A stretch of DNA of 64,000 nucleotides from Laceyella sacchari (GTDB lineage: Bacteria > Bacillota > Bacilli > Thermoactinomycetales > Thermoactinomycetaceae), in contig NZ_SMDD01000001.1 in the NCBI RefSeq assembly GCF_004343255.1, positions 62,001-126,000 of the forward strand, in the 5' to 3' direction. Of the stretch, positions 1 through 8,700 are shown one piece after another. The notes beneath the pieces were generated by a model. It saw only the letters and a program-made list of their open reading frames with translations. It ran no database searches and was not told where the DNA came from. Position 1 is the first letter of the stretch. Each line of letters opens with the position of its first letter. A program made the translations under genes and the position numbers.

Positions 1-1
1 C

Positions 2-868
2 TTCTTCGCCAACGCGGGCGGGGTGATGCGTTATTTCAATGACATCAGTAGTGGCCTTAGCCAAGAGGTGATGGGTGTAGGAATCGATTTCCAAGCGGAG
101 TTGAGCGATGAGGAAGTGACTTATCCTGCTGACGTTTCCTCGCTGATCATTGCTGACAAGTTGTACAACATGATGGTTTACGAGCCGTATATCATGCTGC
201 AATACGGCAAGACGTCGATAGACAAAGAGATTACGCCAGAACGGATTAACAAGATCTTGAATCACAAAGTGGGTAGTAGTGCCCGAAAACAAGCGGTGAT
301 CGATGAGAAGACGGGAAGCAGTGAGCGGGGCATCGAACCCAATCCGATGGTGACGACGATGGGTGTATTTGAGCGGTTGACCCTGTTGTTGCTGCTCTGC
401 ATATCCCATTTGATCTTAGGCTTGCTTTTCTTTATCATCGCCGGGGCGATGATTGTTTACCAATTCATGTTTGTGCTGATCGCTTTGTTCGCTCCGTTTG
501 CGTTCTTGATGGCTCTTAATCCCAATTGGTCGTCGGTGGCAACAAACTGGTTCAAACGGTTTATCGGGTATCAACTGATCAAATTGATCGTCGGCGTTTT
601 TTTCAGTATGCTGCTTACCATTTCCCAATTTCTCTACGCAATGAACCCTCCTGACAAGGTGGGGTATATCTGGACCATCGCCATGCAATTGATCTTGGTG
701 GTCGGCGTGATTTGGAAGCGGAATGAACTGTTCAGCATCATGAAGGCGCCGATGGGCAAAATGGATAACTTTAAAGGTGAACTCAATATTGAGATGCCAA
801 TCAATTATGTTACGAAATATACGGAAAATCTGGCTGCGCGCGCGGGGAAAATCAAGTTGCGCAAATAG
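2..868 (+). CDS. VirB6-like conjugation membrane protein, 5' truncated by window
   Basis: The frame is open to the left edge of the window, so this is the C-terminal 288 residues of a longer protein. The visible part has a soluble stretch followed by several strongly hydrophobic segments (about residues 120-170 and 190-240) and a short basic tail. This pattern fits the polytopic VirB6/ConG/Orf15-type channel proteins of Gram-positive conjugative elements. The neighbours support that: a single-pass protein, a wall hydrolase and a large ATPase follow on the same strand, as in Tn916 and ICEBs1 transfer regions. Family assignment rests on topology and gene order, because I see no diagnostic motif. 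Confidence 0.55.
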   Translation, partial: FFANAGGVMRYFNDISSGLSQEVMGVGIDFQAELSDEEVTYPADVSSLIIADKLYNMMVYEPYIMLQYGKTSIDKEITPERINKILNHKVGSSARKQAVIDEKTGSSERGIEPNPMVTTMGVFERLTLLLLLCISHLILGLLFFIIAGAMIVYQFMFVLIALFAPFAFLMALNPNWSSVATNWFKRFIGYQLIKLIVGVFFSMLLTISQFLYAMNPPDKVGYIWTIAMQLILVVGVIWKRNELFSIMKAPMGKMDNFKGELNIEMPINYVTKYTENLAARAGKIKLRK

Positions 869-889
869 GGAAAGAGGAGGGCGCAACCC

Positions 890-1459
890 ATGTTTAATAC
901 AGATTTGCCCAGTGGTCGCCGCAAATTGTTTGCGTTGGTGCTCGGCGTGTTTCTCATCGTTGGATTTTCAGTTAAGTATTTGCTCATCTGGCTCGGTTGG
1001 GTGGGAGGCGCTGATCAGACCTCCCGCCCAACCCAGGAGCCGGTGGCCGAAGTTGGGTCTGACACGGAGTCTACTTCGGTGACTCCTGAAGAGGTGGCAC
1101 AGGCGAAACGGGTCGCCGAACAGTTTATTCAAGCTTATACGACGGTAGATTTTAAACAACGAGACGCTTGGCTGGCGTCACTAAAAAATCTGACTACGCC
1201 TTCCCACTATGCGGTGTTGGAGCAAGAGGCGACCCAGTCCCGTTCGCCAGAAGACACGGTGTCCACGGCTTTCTCCAAACCAGGCAGAATGGATTGTGAG
1301 GCGGTGGCACATCGCGTTTCCTGTCTCGCGGAAGTGATCGTGTTGGAAAAAGGGCCGAAGGAGTCCCTGCCGGTGGAGCGGATTTACCAGCTGCTCTTAA
1401 GCGCTGACGGGGAGCGCTGGGTAGTGGAGGAGGCGCAAGCACGTGGCAACTTCGAGTAG
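890..1459 (+). CDS. Single-pass membrane protein, VirB8/TcpC-like
   Basis: 189 residues. One membrane helix lies at about residues 12-33, then a Thr/Glu-rich linker, then a soluble extracytoplasmic domain that begins with a helix (AKRVAEQFIQAYTTVD) typical of NTF2-like/TcpC/VirB8 folds. The start ATG follows a GAGGAGGG ribosome site. The gene sits 21 bases after the membrane-channel gene and overlaps the next gene by 17 bases, so translation is probably coupled. A role as a scaffold in a conjugation machine is inferred from position and topology. The sequence could equally be described only as a conserved transfer-region protein. Confidence 0.5.
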   Translation: MFNTDLPSGRRKLFALVLGVFLIVGFSVKYLLIWLGWVGGADQTSRPTQEPVAEVGSDTESTSVTPEEVAQAKRVAEQFIQAYTTVDFKQRDAWLASLKNLTTPSHYAVLEQEATQSRSPEDTVSTAFSKPGRMDCEAVAHRVSCLAEVIVLEKGPKESLPVERIYQLLLSADGERWVVEEAQARGNFE

Positions 1460-2570
1460 ACCAGCGACCGTCACGATCAAGAAGCCGTACATCATTCAAG
1501 GCAGAAAAGAAAAAACCGGCCGTGAAGCGAAAGTGCTGTTTCTTTCCATCTTGGCTGGTGGGGGGATTTTCTTTCTGTTTGTCTGTGCGCTACTAGGACT
1601 TCTCTTCTTGAATCTCTTTACTGAGGGACAAACGGGGAGCGAAGTGGAACAATGGGAAGTGGCGGAAGGCTTCCCGCAGGTGGCGCAAAAATATCTGCCT
1701 ATTTATCAAGCGGCTGCCAAGAAGTATGGGGTGCCATGGCATATTTTAGCCGCTATCCACAAGGTGGAAACCAACTTTGGCCAAGATTTGAGTGTGAGTT
1801 CGGTGGGGGCGAAGGGCCATACCCAGTTTATGGATAAAACGTGGGTCGGCTGGTCTTATCCGGGGGGAACAGCGCTCGGGGATTTGCCTGATTCTGTGGA
1901 CATCACCGACCCGAGTCTCATCGCTAAATACGGCGGTTACGGGGTGGATGGCAACGGGGATGGCAAGGCCGATCCGTATGATCCTGTTGATGCCATTTAC
2001 GCCACAGCCAATTATCTGGCGGCCAATCACAGCCAAGGTGAAGATTGGTTTGGCAGGAAGGGGCCCATCTGGCGCTACAACCATGATTATGAGAATTATG
2101 TGTTGAAGGTTAAACGGTATGCTGATTCGTTTGCCCACCCTGTTCTGACGGCGGAAGGAACCGGGATTTCAACTGGCCAATTTGTTTGGCCCGTGCCAGG
2201 GGGACGCATCACATCGCCCTTCGGCATGCGTTTTCATCCAATAAAGAAAGTGTACACCTATCACGAGGGATTAGATATCGCCAACCGAGCGGGCAGCCCG
2301 ATCTTGGCCAGTGACGGAGGCGTGGTGGCGGAGTCGCGTGAAGCCAGCGGTTACGGGTGGATGTTGGTCATTGACCATGGCAATGGGTTTCGTACATTGT
2401 ATGCGCATATGTACCCTGAAGACGTCAAAGTCCGCGTCGGCCAAAAAGTCTCCAAGGGGCAAGTGATCGCCTTGGTGGGGTCAAACGGATGGAGCACCGG
2501 CCCGCACTTGCATTTTGAGGTGCGGAAGAACGGGCAGCTGATTGACCCTAGCTTGGTGGTGAAGCAGTGA
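1443..2570 (+). CDS. Two-domain cell-wall hydrolase (lytic transglycosylase-like + M23 peptidase)
   Basis: 375 residues, GTG start after GGAGGAGG. There is a membrane anchor at about residues 29-52, then a soluble lytic-transglycosylase-like domain (about 75-225) with the catalytic-type Glu in AIHKVETNFG, a following GAKGHTQFMD motif and an Asp-rich DGNGDGKADPYDP loop. The C-terminal M23/LytM domain has zinc ligands in HEGLDI (about residue 274) and HLHFEV (about 356). Conjugative elements of Firmicutes carry such two-domain hydrolases (CwlT, Orf14) to open peptidoglycan for the transfer channel. There the second domain is usually NlpC/P60 rather than M23. It overlaps the upstream gene, consistent with one transfer operon. 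Confidence 0.8.
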   Translation: MATSSRPATVTIKKPYIIQGRKEKTGREAKVLFLSILAGGGIFFLFVCALLGLLFLNLFTEGQTGSEVEQWEVAEGFPQVAQKYLPIYQAAAKKYGVPWHILAAIHKVETNFGQDLSVSSVGAKGHTQFMDKTWVGWSYPGGTALGDLPDSVDITDPSLIAKYGGYGVDGNGDGKADPYDPVDAIYATANYLAANHSQGEDWFGRKGPIWRYNHDYENYVLKVKRYADSFAHPVLTAEGTGISTGQFVWPVPGGRITSPFGMRFHPIKKVYTYHEGLDIANRAGSPILASDGGVVAESREASGYGWMLVIDHGNGFRTLYAHMYPEDVKVRVGQKVSKGQVIALVGSNGWSTGPHLHFEVRKNGQLIDPSLVVKQ

Positions 2571-2679
2571 GCGGGCAGATGGCGTAGAGGTTGTCTCATG
2601 CTAGATGGCGAATTTGTAAAAGGATATGTTTGTCGAAAATGTGACAATGAAGTGGGCATTTCGGCAGAAAGGTGGGAGT

Positions 2680-5298
2680 ATGTTGTTCGGTGAGTGGAAT
2701 AAAGTTCCAAAAGGCGGCAATGACCAGCTCAGCCTTGTCGCAAGATATTTTTTCTTTGGCGTTCTCGGCTTAGGTCTGTTGATCGGTGTCTTGTACGTTT
2801 GGCGGTTCCTGGAGGGACTGTTTGGTGAGCGAGGAAAGGCCGAGGAAGCGAAGGAAGCGGTCAGTAACACTTTTCAATGGCTTGGCGGCCAATTGTCATC
2901 TTGGATTCCGCTCGTCATTCTCTTAGCGATTATCATTATTGGAGCGATTGTCGGTACTCAGCTGATGACCAAGTCCCATTATCGGAAACGGGCGGAGGAG
3001 CAAGTGCGTTACTTGCGGATTCTGCCGTCTAATCGCATCGAATTGGACCTGGATAAAATAGAAGAATTGACGAGAACATTTGGGGGCATGGTTCGTCCCA
3101 TCCGGATGCGCCTGCGGTACGGCCGCCCATGGTTTCGACTCCGGTTTGCTCTGCCGGCAAACAGTAAGGAGATCGGCATTTATCTCGCTTATCCGGGGGA
3201 TAAGGAAAACAGTGTGAAAGACACGCTACGTAGTGTTTATCCCGCGGCAGAACTGCATGATATCCCGGAGGAGCAATTCCCGGGACCGGACAAAGGTGGT
3301 TCGGGCGGACACTTTATCTTTAAGATTGGTCAGAACAAAGGGTTGCCGCTCGCTTCGTTGAGTCAGAAGAAACAGAGTCAATTGGGTAGCATATTGAACT
3401 GTTTGCGGCCGGGAACGTATCTGGATCTTCAATTCTCTCCTGTCAGCTGGAAAGAGGTGGAGGAGCGGACGGAAGATGCTGTCGATGACTTGAAGCGGAA
3501 AAAAACGAAAGATATGGACCCGGAAGAGCGCTCCCGCCGTGTCAGCTTGGTGCAACGCTTCACCGGGCGGGAACTGAGCTTTCATGTGCGATTGTCGGTC
3601 TGGTCTAATTCTGAAAACGCCGTCTCTGTCGTGCGCTCTACCGCTGAATCAGTGGAAACGGCGCTCAAATACGATGGAGCGATCCAATTCATCCGCCATG
3701 ACTGGTGGAATCCATTGAGAGACAACAATTTGGTTCCGATTCCATATCCTTGGACGATTATGACGTGGACGGGGGATGAGATTGCCAATCTTTTGCATAT
3801 TCCGCCGTCTAATCACTACATTTACCAGGAAGCGAAGGAAGAAGGCCCTGACACGCGCGGTTATATCGTGCACTTGGAAGACAACCAACGCTCTTTGAAG
3901 CCAGATGAATGGACCGAAGGCGTCTTGATCGGGAAAATCCATCATCCGCTCGAACAGCGGGAAGTGCGCGTTCACTACGAACAGCTCAGCAAACACTTCA
4001 TCTTGACCGGGGCCAGCGGGATGGGAAAATCAAGCTTGGCCGTGGAAATGATTCAATCCATTTTGGATGAGTGGTTCGATAACCCCGATGAAGCACCAGG
4101 CTTCACCATCATCGACCCGGCACGGGAGATCATTCCCATCATCGAGAACCGACTGCGCATCGCCGAGAAGGTAGGGGTGAATATACCAAAAGAGAAGATT
4201 CACCATTTCAACCTCACCCACGATGCGACCCATGTTCCGTCATTAAACTTGTTGCACAAAGTTGAAGGAATGTCGACCAACCAGTTGGCTGAACAGCTGG
4301 CGACGGTGCTGGTGACGTTTGAAGAAGCGGATGAGGCGCTGTCCCGCTCCAAACGCCTCATGGCGATGGCAATCCAAAGTTTGTTGGAAGATAGTGAAAC
4401 GCACACTATCTTGGGCATTGATGATATTTTCCGCAACAAAGCGTTTCGCAACCAAGTGATTCAAAACGTGCAGGACCCTTATGTCAAGCGCTTCTGGGCC
4501 AATGTAGACGAAGCGGAATTAAAGCGGGAGGCGGAGCGGGTTTTGCACCGGATTGACCGTTTGCTGCAAAGTCCGACCATGCGCCGGCTGTTCTGCCAGA
4601 AAGAGATGAGCTTGGATATCAATAAATACATGGATGAAGGCCATCTGGTGATGTTTGATACTTACGGGCTCAAAGATTATGACATCCTGGTAACCATCGG
4701 GCAGCTGATCAACCAGTATTACCAAGTAGCCCGTAAACGAACCACAGGCTCCAAATTCCATTTGATGATGGTGGATGAAGTGCACTTGGTGCAAATTCCG
4801 CTACTGACGGAAATCCTGCAAGAAGACCGCAAGTATCCGTTTGGCATGGGATTGATCACGCGTGAAATCGACCATTTCAACAACGAGGAATTGATGCAGG
4901 CCATCCGGTCCAATATTGGGATGGTGTTGAGTTGCGGACAAACAGAAGGGTCGGACGAAGTGGAAAGCATTACGCGTAAACATGTTACATCCAGCTTCTT
5001 GGAGAAATTGCCAGAACGGCACGCCGCCGTATACATCCGCTCAAAGCGGCGCCAACGCAGTGATGTGACCACCTGTGTCGTGCAGAATGAACCGCCGGTG
5101 GTCTATCGGCCCGATGGAAAAGTGGCAGATCACCGCACCAAGGAGAAAGATGATGCCTTGCAGTGGGGACTGGAGTGGGGTTTGGAGATCATGAAGGAGT
5201 CATCCGAAGTTCGTCCAATCGAAGAAGTGGATCGCGAAATCGCCGAATATATGAACCAGTCCCTCTATTTTGACAAGCGCTCCGAATCAGCGAATTAA
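2680..5298 (+). CDS. Conjugation-type ATPase (HerA/VirD4/VirB4-like)
   Basis: 872 residues from the ATG at 2680, chosen because AAAGGTGGGAG precedes it. The longer frame from 2626 lacks a ribosome site. Two membrane segments lie near the N terminus (about residues 20-45 and 70-90), followed by a long beta-rich region. The P-loop GASGMGKSS falls at about residue 443 and a Walker B strand LMMVDEVHL at about 695. The layout is that of HerA-FtsK ATPases used as coupling proteins or secretion motors in conjugation (TcpA, VirD4 and VirB4 relatives). Together with the preceding genes it would form the energy unit of a DNA-transfer apparatus. I cannot tell coupling protein from VirB4-type motor without alignment. 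Confidence 0.7.
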   Translation: MLFGEWNKVPKGGNDQLSLVARYFFFGVLGLGLLIGVLYVWRFLEGLFGERGKAEEAKEAVSNTFQWLGGQLSSWIPLVILLAIIIIGAIVGTQLMTKSHYRKRAEEQVRYLRILPSNRIELDLDKIEELTRTFGGMVRPIRMRLRYGRPWFRLRFALPANSKEIGIYLAYPGDKENSVKDTLRSVYPAAELHDIPEEQFPGPDKGGSGGHFIFKIGQNKGLPLASLSQKKQSQLGSILNCLRPGTYLDLQFSPVSWKEVEERTEDAVDDLKRKKTKDMDPEERSRRVSLVQRFTGRELSFHVRLSVWSNSENAVSVVRSTAESVETALKYDGAIQFIRHDWWNPLRDNNLVPIPYPWTIMTWTGDEIANLLHIPPSNHYIYQEAKEEGPDTRGYIVHLEDNQRSLKPDEWTEGVLIGKIHHPLEQREVRVHYEQLSKHFILTGASGMGKSSLAVEMIQSILDEWFDNPDEAPGFTIIDPAREIIPIIENRLRIAEKVGVNIPKEKIHHFNLTHDATHVPSLNLLHKVEGMSTNQLAEQLATVLVTFEEADEALSRSKRLMAMAIQSLLEDSETHTILGIDDIFRNKAFRNQVIQNVQDPYVKRFWANVDEAELKREAERVLHRIDRLLQSPTMRRLFCQKEMSLDINKYMDEGHLVMFDTYGLKDYDILVTIGQLINQYYQVARKRTTGSKFHLMMVDEVHLVQIPLLTEILQEDRKYPFGMGLITREIDHFNNEELMQAIRSNIGMVLSCGQTEGSDEVESITRKHVTSSFLEKLPERHAAVYIRSKRRQRSDVTTCVVQNEPPVVYRPDGKVADHRTKEKDDALQWGLEWGLEIMKESSEVRPIEEVDREIAEYMNQSLYFDKRSESAN

Positions 5299-5307
5299 AA
5301 GAGACTG

Positions 5308-5332
5308 CCGATCCCGCGCCTGCCGGGATCGG
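5308..5332 (+). terminator. Hairpin after the ATPase gene
   Basis: A perfect 9-bp stem (CCGATCCCG/CGGGATCGG) with a 7-base loop, 10 bases after the ATPase stop codon. Only a short T-run follows, so it may act as an RNA stabiliser or weak terminator rather than a full stop before the small membrane gene. Confidence 0.5.
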
Positions 5333-5369
5333 TTTGCTACCAAGAGACCGAGGGGTGGAGGCGAAGACG

Positions 5370-5681
5370 ATGTTCAATATGTTTAAGGCGATATTCCATT
5401 TGTTTCGGTCAGTCATCCTATTTGTGGAAGTCGCGTTCATTTCTTATGTGGTGGGAAGTTCCATCCAATCCACCTCGCTTATGGTGATTTCGTTTGTCGT
5501 ATTTTGCGCCTTACTGTTCTGGTCGGCCACACTTAGTATTACTATTGCCTGGGTGGTACTAGGGTTTTCTATGTTTCACTTTCATATGGATCAAAACATC
5601 CTGACGAGCGCGGTAGCCGCTGTCATCATGGGCTTATTGCGCTTGGTTGTTTGGAAATTGATGACGTATATCAAAAAATAA
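5370..5681 (+). CDS. Small multipass membrane protein, unknown function
   Basis: 103 residues from the ATG at 5370, which has GGGGTGGAGG upstream. The earlier in-frame TTG at 5334 lies inside the hairpin region and has no ribosome site. Nearly the whole protein is hydrophobic, with about three or four membrane helices (residues 8-30, 33-50, 55-75 and 80-98). It is last in line behind the conjugation-like genes and may belong with them, but nothing in the sequence shows a function. Confidence 0.6.
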   Translation: MFNMFKAIFHLFRSVILFVEVAFISYVVGSSIQSTSLMVISFVVFCALLFWSATLSITIAWVVLGFSMFHFHMDQNILTSAVAAVIMGLLRLVVWKLMTYIKK

Positions 5682-5974
5682 CCTAACCACCAAATATAAG
5701 CTTTCTGGCGTGTTTCTTGAAGGTTTCAAAAGTAGCAGGAAGGGCGCATAGAATAAAGGGAACCGGCTGAGTCGAAAGCGGGCAATCTGAGATGCGATGG
5801 TTGCCCGCGCCCAAGGTTCAATAACGATGCCATTTTCCGCTAAAGCGACCAAAAGTGCAGGCTCAACACCACCTTCAAGCCTACAGCCGTAAGCTGTGTT
5901 CGGCAACTCCATATACCTGAAGCGCTTCATCTGTTATACTGACAAGGATGAATTCGCAGATGGAGGGTTGGTCT

Positions 5975-6292
5975 GTGCAACGGAAGTGGATGGTATATTA
6001 CGTCATCTTGATTGCGGTGTTTTTGGCTGGCCGGTGGGGTATGCTCATGTGGCTTGGCTTTTCGATGGAGCAAGCGACCCAGTGGCAACGCACGTTGTAT
6101 GTTGGATGGGTACATGTGTTCATTTTGGGTTTCTTGGTGCCGCCGTTTGTGTGGCTGGCTCGCAAAATTCTTGCTCTGGTTAAAGAGCGGGTGCAGTCGC
6201 CAGCTTTGCGGATCTTCACGCAGTTTTACAGCATGGTGTTTTTGCTCATGCTTTTTGTGACGATATATTACAGTTTCCTTTTGTCTTTTTAA
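5975..6292 (+). CDS. Small three-helix membrane protein, unknown
   Basis: 105 residues. I place the start at the GTG at 5975, seven bases after GGAGGG. The in-frame ATG at 5948 has no ribosome site and lies only a few bases after a TATACT -10-like box at 5935-5940. Three hydrophobic helices are visible (about 5-25, 38-60 and 78-102). No family is recognised. It is a single gene between the transfer-like module and the WYL regulator. Confidence 0.5.
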   Translation: MQRKWMVYYVILIAVFLAGRWGMLMWLGFSMEQATQWQRTLYVGWVHVFILGFLVPPFVWLARKILALVKERVQSPALRIFTQFYSMVFLLMLFVTIYYSFLLSF

Positions 6293-6470
6293 GGGTGATG
6301 GCATCCAACCGATGGGGTTTGGGTGCTATTTTGTTTGGAGCGAAGGGTGTGGGGCAACATGATTTATAGGATTGAGGATAAGTCCGCCATCAGGGAGCAG
6401 GCTGGTTTTCTTGTTTAAACAGGGGAAGTTTGGTGGCACGCACTGGATGTGACTGACAGGAGGTGGGAAC

Positions 6471-7457
6471 ATGAGGGCGGATCGGTTGCTTTCCATTTTA
6501 TTGTTTCTACAGCAACGCGGGAAAATGACCACCAAAGAGCTGGCACAAGCCTTGGAAGTTTCCGTGCGCACGATTCACCGTGACATGGATGCTTTGAGCG
6601 CGGTTGGTATCCCGGTTGTGGCCGAACGGGGAAAAACCGGGGGTTGGCGCCTCTTGGATGATTTTCGTGCGAAGTTGACGGTGCTTAATCGGGAAGAGAT
6701 TTCGTCTTTGTTTATTGCGCCTTCACTGCATGTGTTGCAAGATTTGGGGATAGCTGGGCAAGCACGGCTGGCGCGGCAGAAATTGATGGCCGCTATGCCA
6801 AGTGCTTATCGCCAGGCAGCAGAGCAGATATGGGAACGCATCTATGTTGATACCAGCACATGGAGGCAGACCACGGACAGGGTTCGGTTTTTTAGGGAGA
6901 TACAACAGGCGGTGTGGCGTGAGCAACGGGTGCGTATGCGATATGAACGCGCAGACGGGCACATCGTGGAGCGGAAGATCGATCCGCTGGGCTTGGTGGC
7001 AATGGGAAGCAAGTGGTATGTTGTCGCGCGGACTGGAGAAGGCATGCGCACCTACCGGATGAGCCGCATCCAAGCGGTGGATCGGTTGGAAGAAACCTTC
7101 ATCCGCCCTGCCTCATTTCGGCTGGCCGATTATTGGCACGAGTCGAAACAAGCCTTTGTGGAAAACCTTCCGCAATATCGGATTGAAGTGGAGTTGTCCC
7201 CGGCAATTGTAGAGCGACTTCGGTTTGGCGGACGCATTGTTAAAGAGATTCAAACGGACACCCCCTTGCCAGATGGATGGATTCCTGCCACTCTGTGGTT
7301 TGATGTAGAACAAGAGGCGGCAGAGTATGTATTGGGTTTTGCTGATCAGATACGGGTGCGTGCCCCGGCCACGCTCCGAACGAAAATTATCCAGATGGCA
7401 CAGGCAGTGCTACAGCACTACGGGCGGCACATGGACGGCCAAGGCGAACTTCCCTGA
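6471..7457 (+). CDS. WYL-domain transcriptional regulator (YafY/DeoR type)
   Basis: 328 residues, ATG after AGGAGGTGGG. The N terminus is a winged helix-turn-helix of the HTH_11/DeoR type (residues 1-60, with TTKELAQALEVSVRTIHRDM as the reading region). Residues about 140-220 form a WYL domain, where IDPLGLVAMGSKWYVVAR carries the characteristic segment, and a C-terminal WCX-like region follows. WYL proteins sense small ligands or nucleic acid and regulate nearby or distant genes. It precedes the polyketide synthase gene on the same strand, but a terminator lies between them, so direct control of that pair is only a guess. Confidence 0.85.
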   Translation: MRADRLLSILLFLQQRGKMTTKELAQALEVSVRTIHRDMDALSAVGIPVVAERGKTGGWRLLDDFRAKLTVLNREEISSLFIAPSLHVLQDLGIAGQARLARQKLMAAMPSAYRQAAEQIWERIYVDTSTWRQTTDRVRFFREIQQAVWREQRVRMRYERADGHIVERKIDPLGLVAMGSKWYVVARTGEGMRTYRMSRIQAVDRLEETFIRPASFRLADYWHESKQAFVENLPQYRIEVELSPAIVERLRFGGRIVKEIQTDTPLPDGWIPATLWFDVEQEAAEYVLGFADQIRVRAPATLRTKIIQMAQAVLQHYGRHMDGQGELP

Positions 7458-7532
7458 AGGTACATACCACAGAGGTGCAACAACTAACTCTAGGCAGTCT
7501 CTGATAAACAGGTGCATTTTTGTTTTCCCGCG

Positions 7533-7559
7533 AAACTCCCCAAATCTGGGGGAGTTTTT
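7533..7559 (+). terminator. Rho-independent terminator after the WYL regulator
   Basis: Stem AAACTCCCC/GGGGGAGTTT around a short loop, followed by a T-run. It separates the regulator from the polyketide synthase gene 62 bases further on. Confidence 0.75.
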
Positions 7560-7620
7560 GCATAGCTTGGCCCAATCAGGGGATGCTAATGGAAAACAAA
7601 GGAAAATCGGAGGCTGGATT

Positions 7621-8700
7621 ATGCCGCGAATCATTGCAGTGGGAACCGCTGTTCCGCCCTACGAACTCCGCCAGATTGAAGCCAGACAGTTTGCGAAGCG
7701 CCTGTTTGGAGAGACTTTTCCAGGTATTGAAAGGCTGTTAAAGATCTTTGAAAACACGGCCATAGCTACACGATATGTGAGCAAACCGCTTGAATGGTTT
7801 GAGAGGGAGCATTCATTTCAAGAGAAAAATGAAGCGTATGTAGAAACAGCATGTCGTCTGGGCGCAGAAGCGATTCAGCGTTGTTTGGCGCAAACTGATA
7901 TCGCATTGGATGAAATTGACCATCTGCTGGTTGTCTCCACGACCGGCATGGCCACCCCCAGTTTAGACGCCAGGCTGATTAATTACTTGGGCTTGCGTAA
8001 CAACGTGAAACGTACGCCGATCTGGGGGCTGGGTTGTGCCGGAGGAGCGGCGGGATTGGCACGGGCTGCGGCGTTTGCCAAAGCTTGCCCCGGCGACCGC
8101 GTGCTGTTGGTTGCGATAGAATGTTGTAGCTTGACTTTCCGCCGCCAAGACCGTAGCAAAAGCAACTTAGTAGCCACGTCGCTGTTTGGGGATGGAGCGG
8201 CTGCCGTTCTGGTAACGGAAGGGACAGGAGAAGCTCGATCCGATGGGGTTTACTGGGAAGTTACCGATGCTGCCAGCTATTGTTGGCCGGACTCGCTAGA
8301 TGTCATGGGTTGGGATTTTATGGATGATGGGTTGAAGGTGATTTTTTCCAGGGACATTCCCACTTTGATCAAGCAAGAAGTCAAAGGGGTGTTAGAGCCG
8401 TTTTTGGCTACCCATCAGTTGACCGTCCCCCGGCTTGACCGCTTATTTATGCATCCAGGCGGGAAGAAGGTGCTGGAGGCTTATGAGGAAGCGTTAGGTA
8501 TGTTTCCTGACAAGTTGGCGAGTGCCTACCGGGTGTTGAAGCAATATGGCAACATGTCCTCGGCCACAGTCTTGTTTGTGTTGGAACAAGACTTGCGCCG
8601 CCAACCGTTGCTTTCGGGAGAGAGGGGGTTGCTGGCTGCTTTGGGGCCGGGATTTAGCTTGGAAATGGTTTTATTACAAGCGAAGGGGGGAGAGAGATGA
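7621..8700 (+). CDS. bpsA: Type III polyketide synthase (chalcone/stilbene synthase family)
   Basis: 359 residues from the ATG at 7621, which has a GGAGG site upstream. A much longer open frame upstream is not coding. The thiolase fold carries the family's catalytic triad: Cys139 in GLGCAGG, His278 in MHPGGKK and Asn311 in YGNMSS. Bacterial homologues such as Bacillus BpsA (BcsA) extend long acyl-CoA starters with malonyl-CoA to make alkylpyrones or alkylresorcinols in the membrane. The next gene overlaps by four bases and encodes an ICMT-like methyltransferase, the usual partner that O-methylates the product. The symbol is given by analogy to the Bacillus pair. Confidence 0.85.
   Translation: MPRIIAVGTAVPPYELRQIEARQFAKRLFGETFPGIERLLKIFENTAIATRYVSKPLEWFEREHSFQEKNEAYVETACRLGAEAIQRCLAQTDIALDEIDHLLVVSTTGMATPSLDARLINYLGLRNNVKRTPIWGLGCAGGAAGLARAAAFAKACPGDRVLLVAIECCSLTFRRQDRSKSNLVATSLFGDGAAAVLVTEGTGEARSDGVYWEVTDAASYCWPDSLDVMGWDFMDDGLKVIFSRDIPTLIKQEVKGVLEPFLATHQLTVPRLDRLFMHPGGKKVLEAYEEALGMFPDKLASAYRVLKQYGNMSSATVLFVLEQDLRRQPLLSGERGLLAALGPGFSLEMVLLQAKGGER

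Noticed and set aside
416-886. Long minus-strand frame opposite the VirB6-like gene
   Set aside because: It is His/Arg/Pro-rich, typical of an antisense shadow of a coding strand, and has no ribosome site.
5634-5930. Minus-strand frame of 98 codons between the small membrane genes
   Set aside because: The composition is somewhat protein-like, but there is no ribosome site, it overlaps the end of a plus-strand gene, and no family pattern is visible. It is left uncalled.
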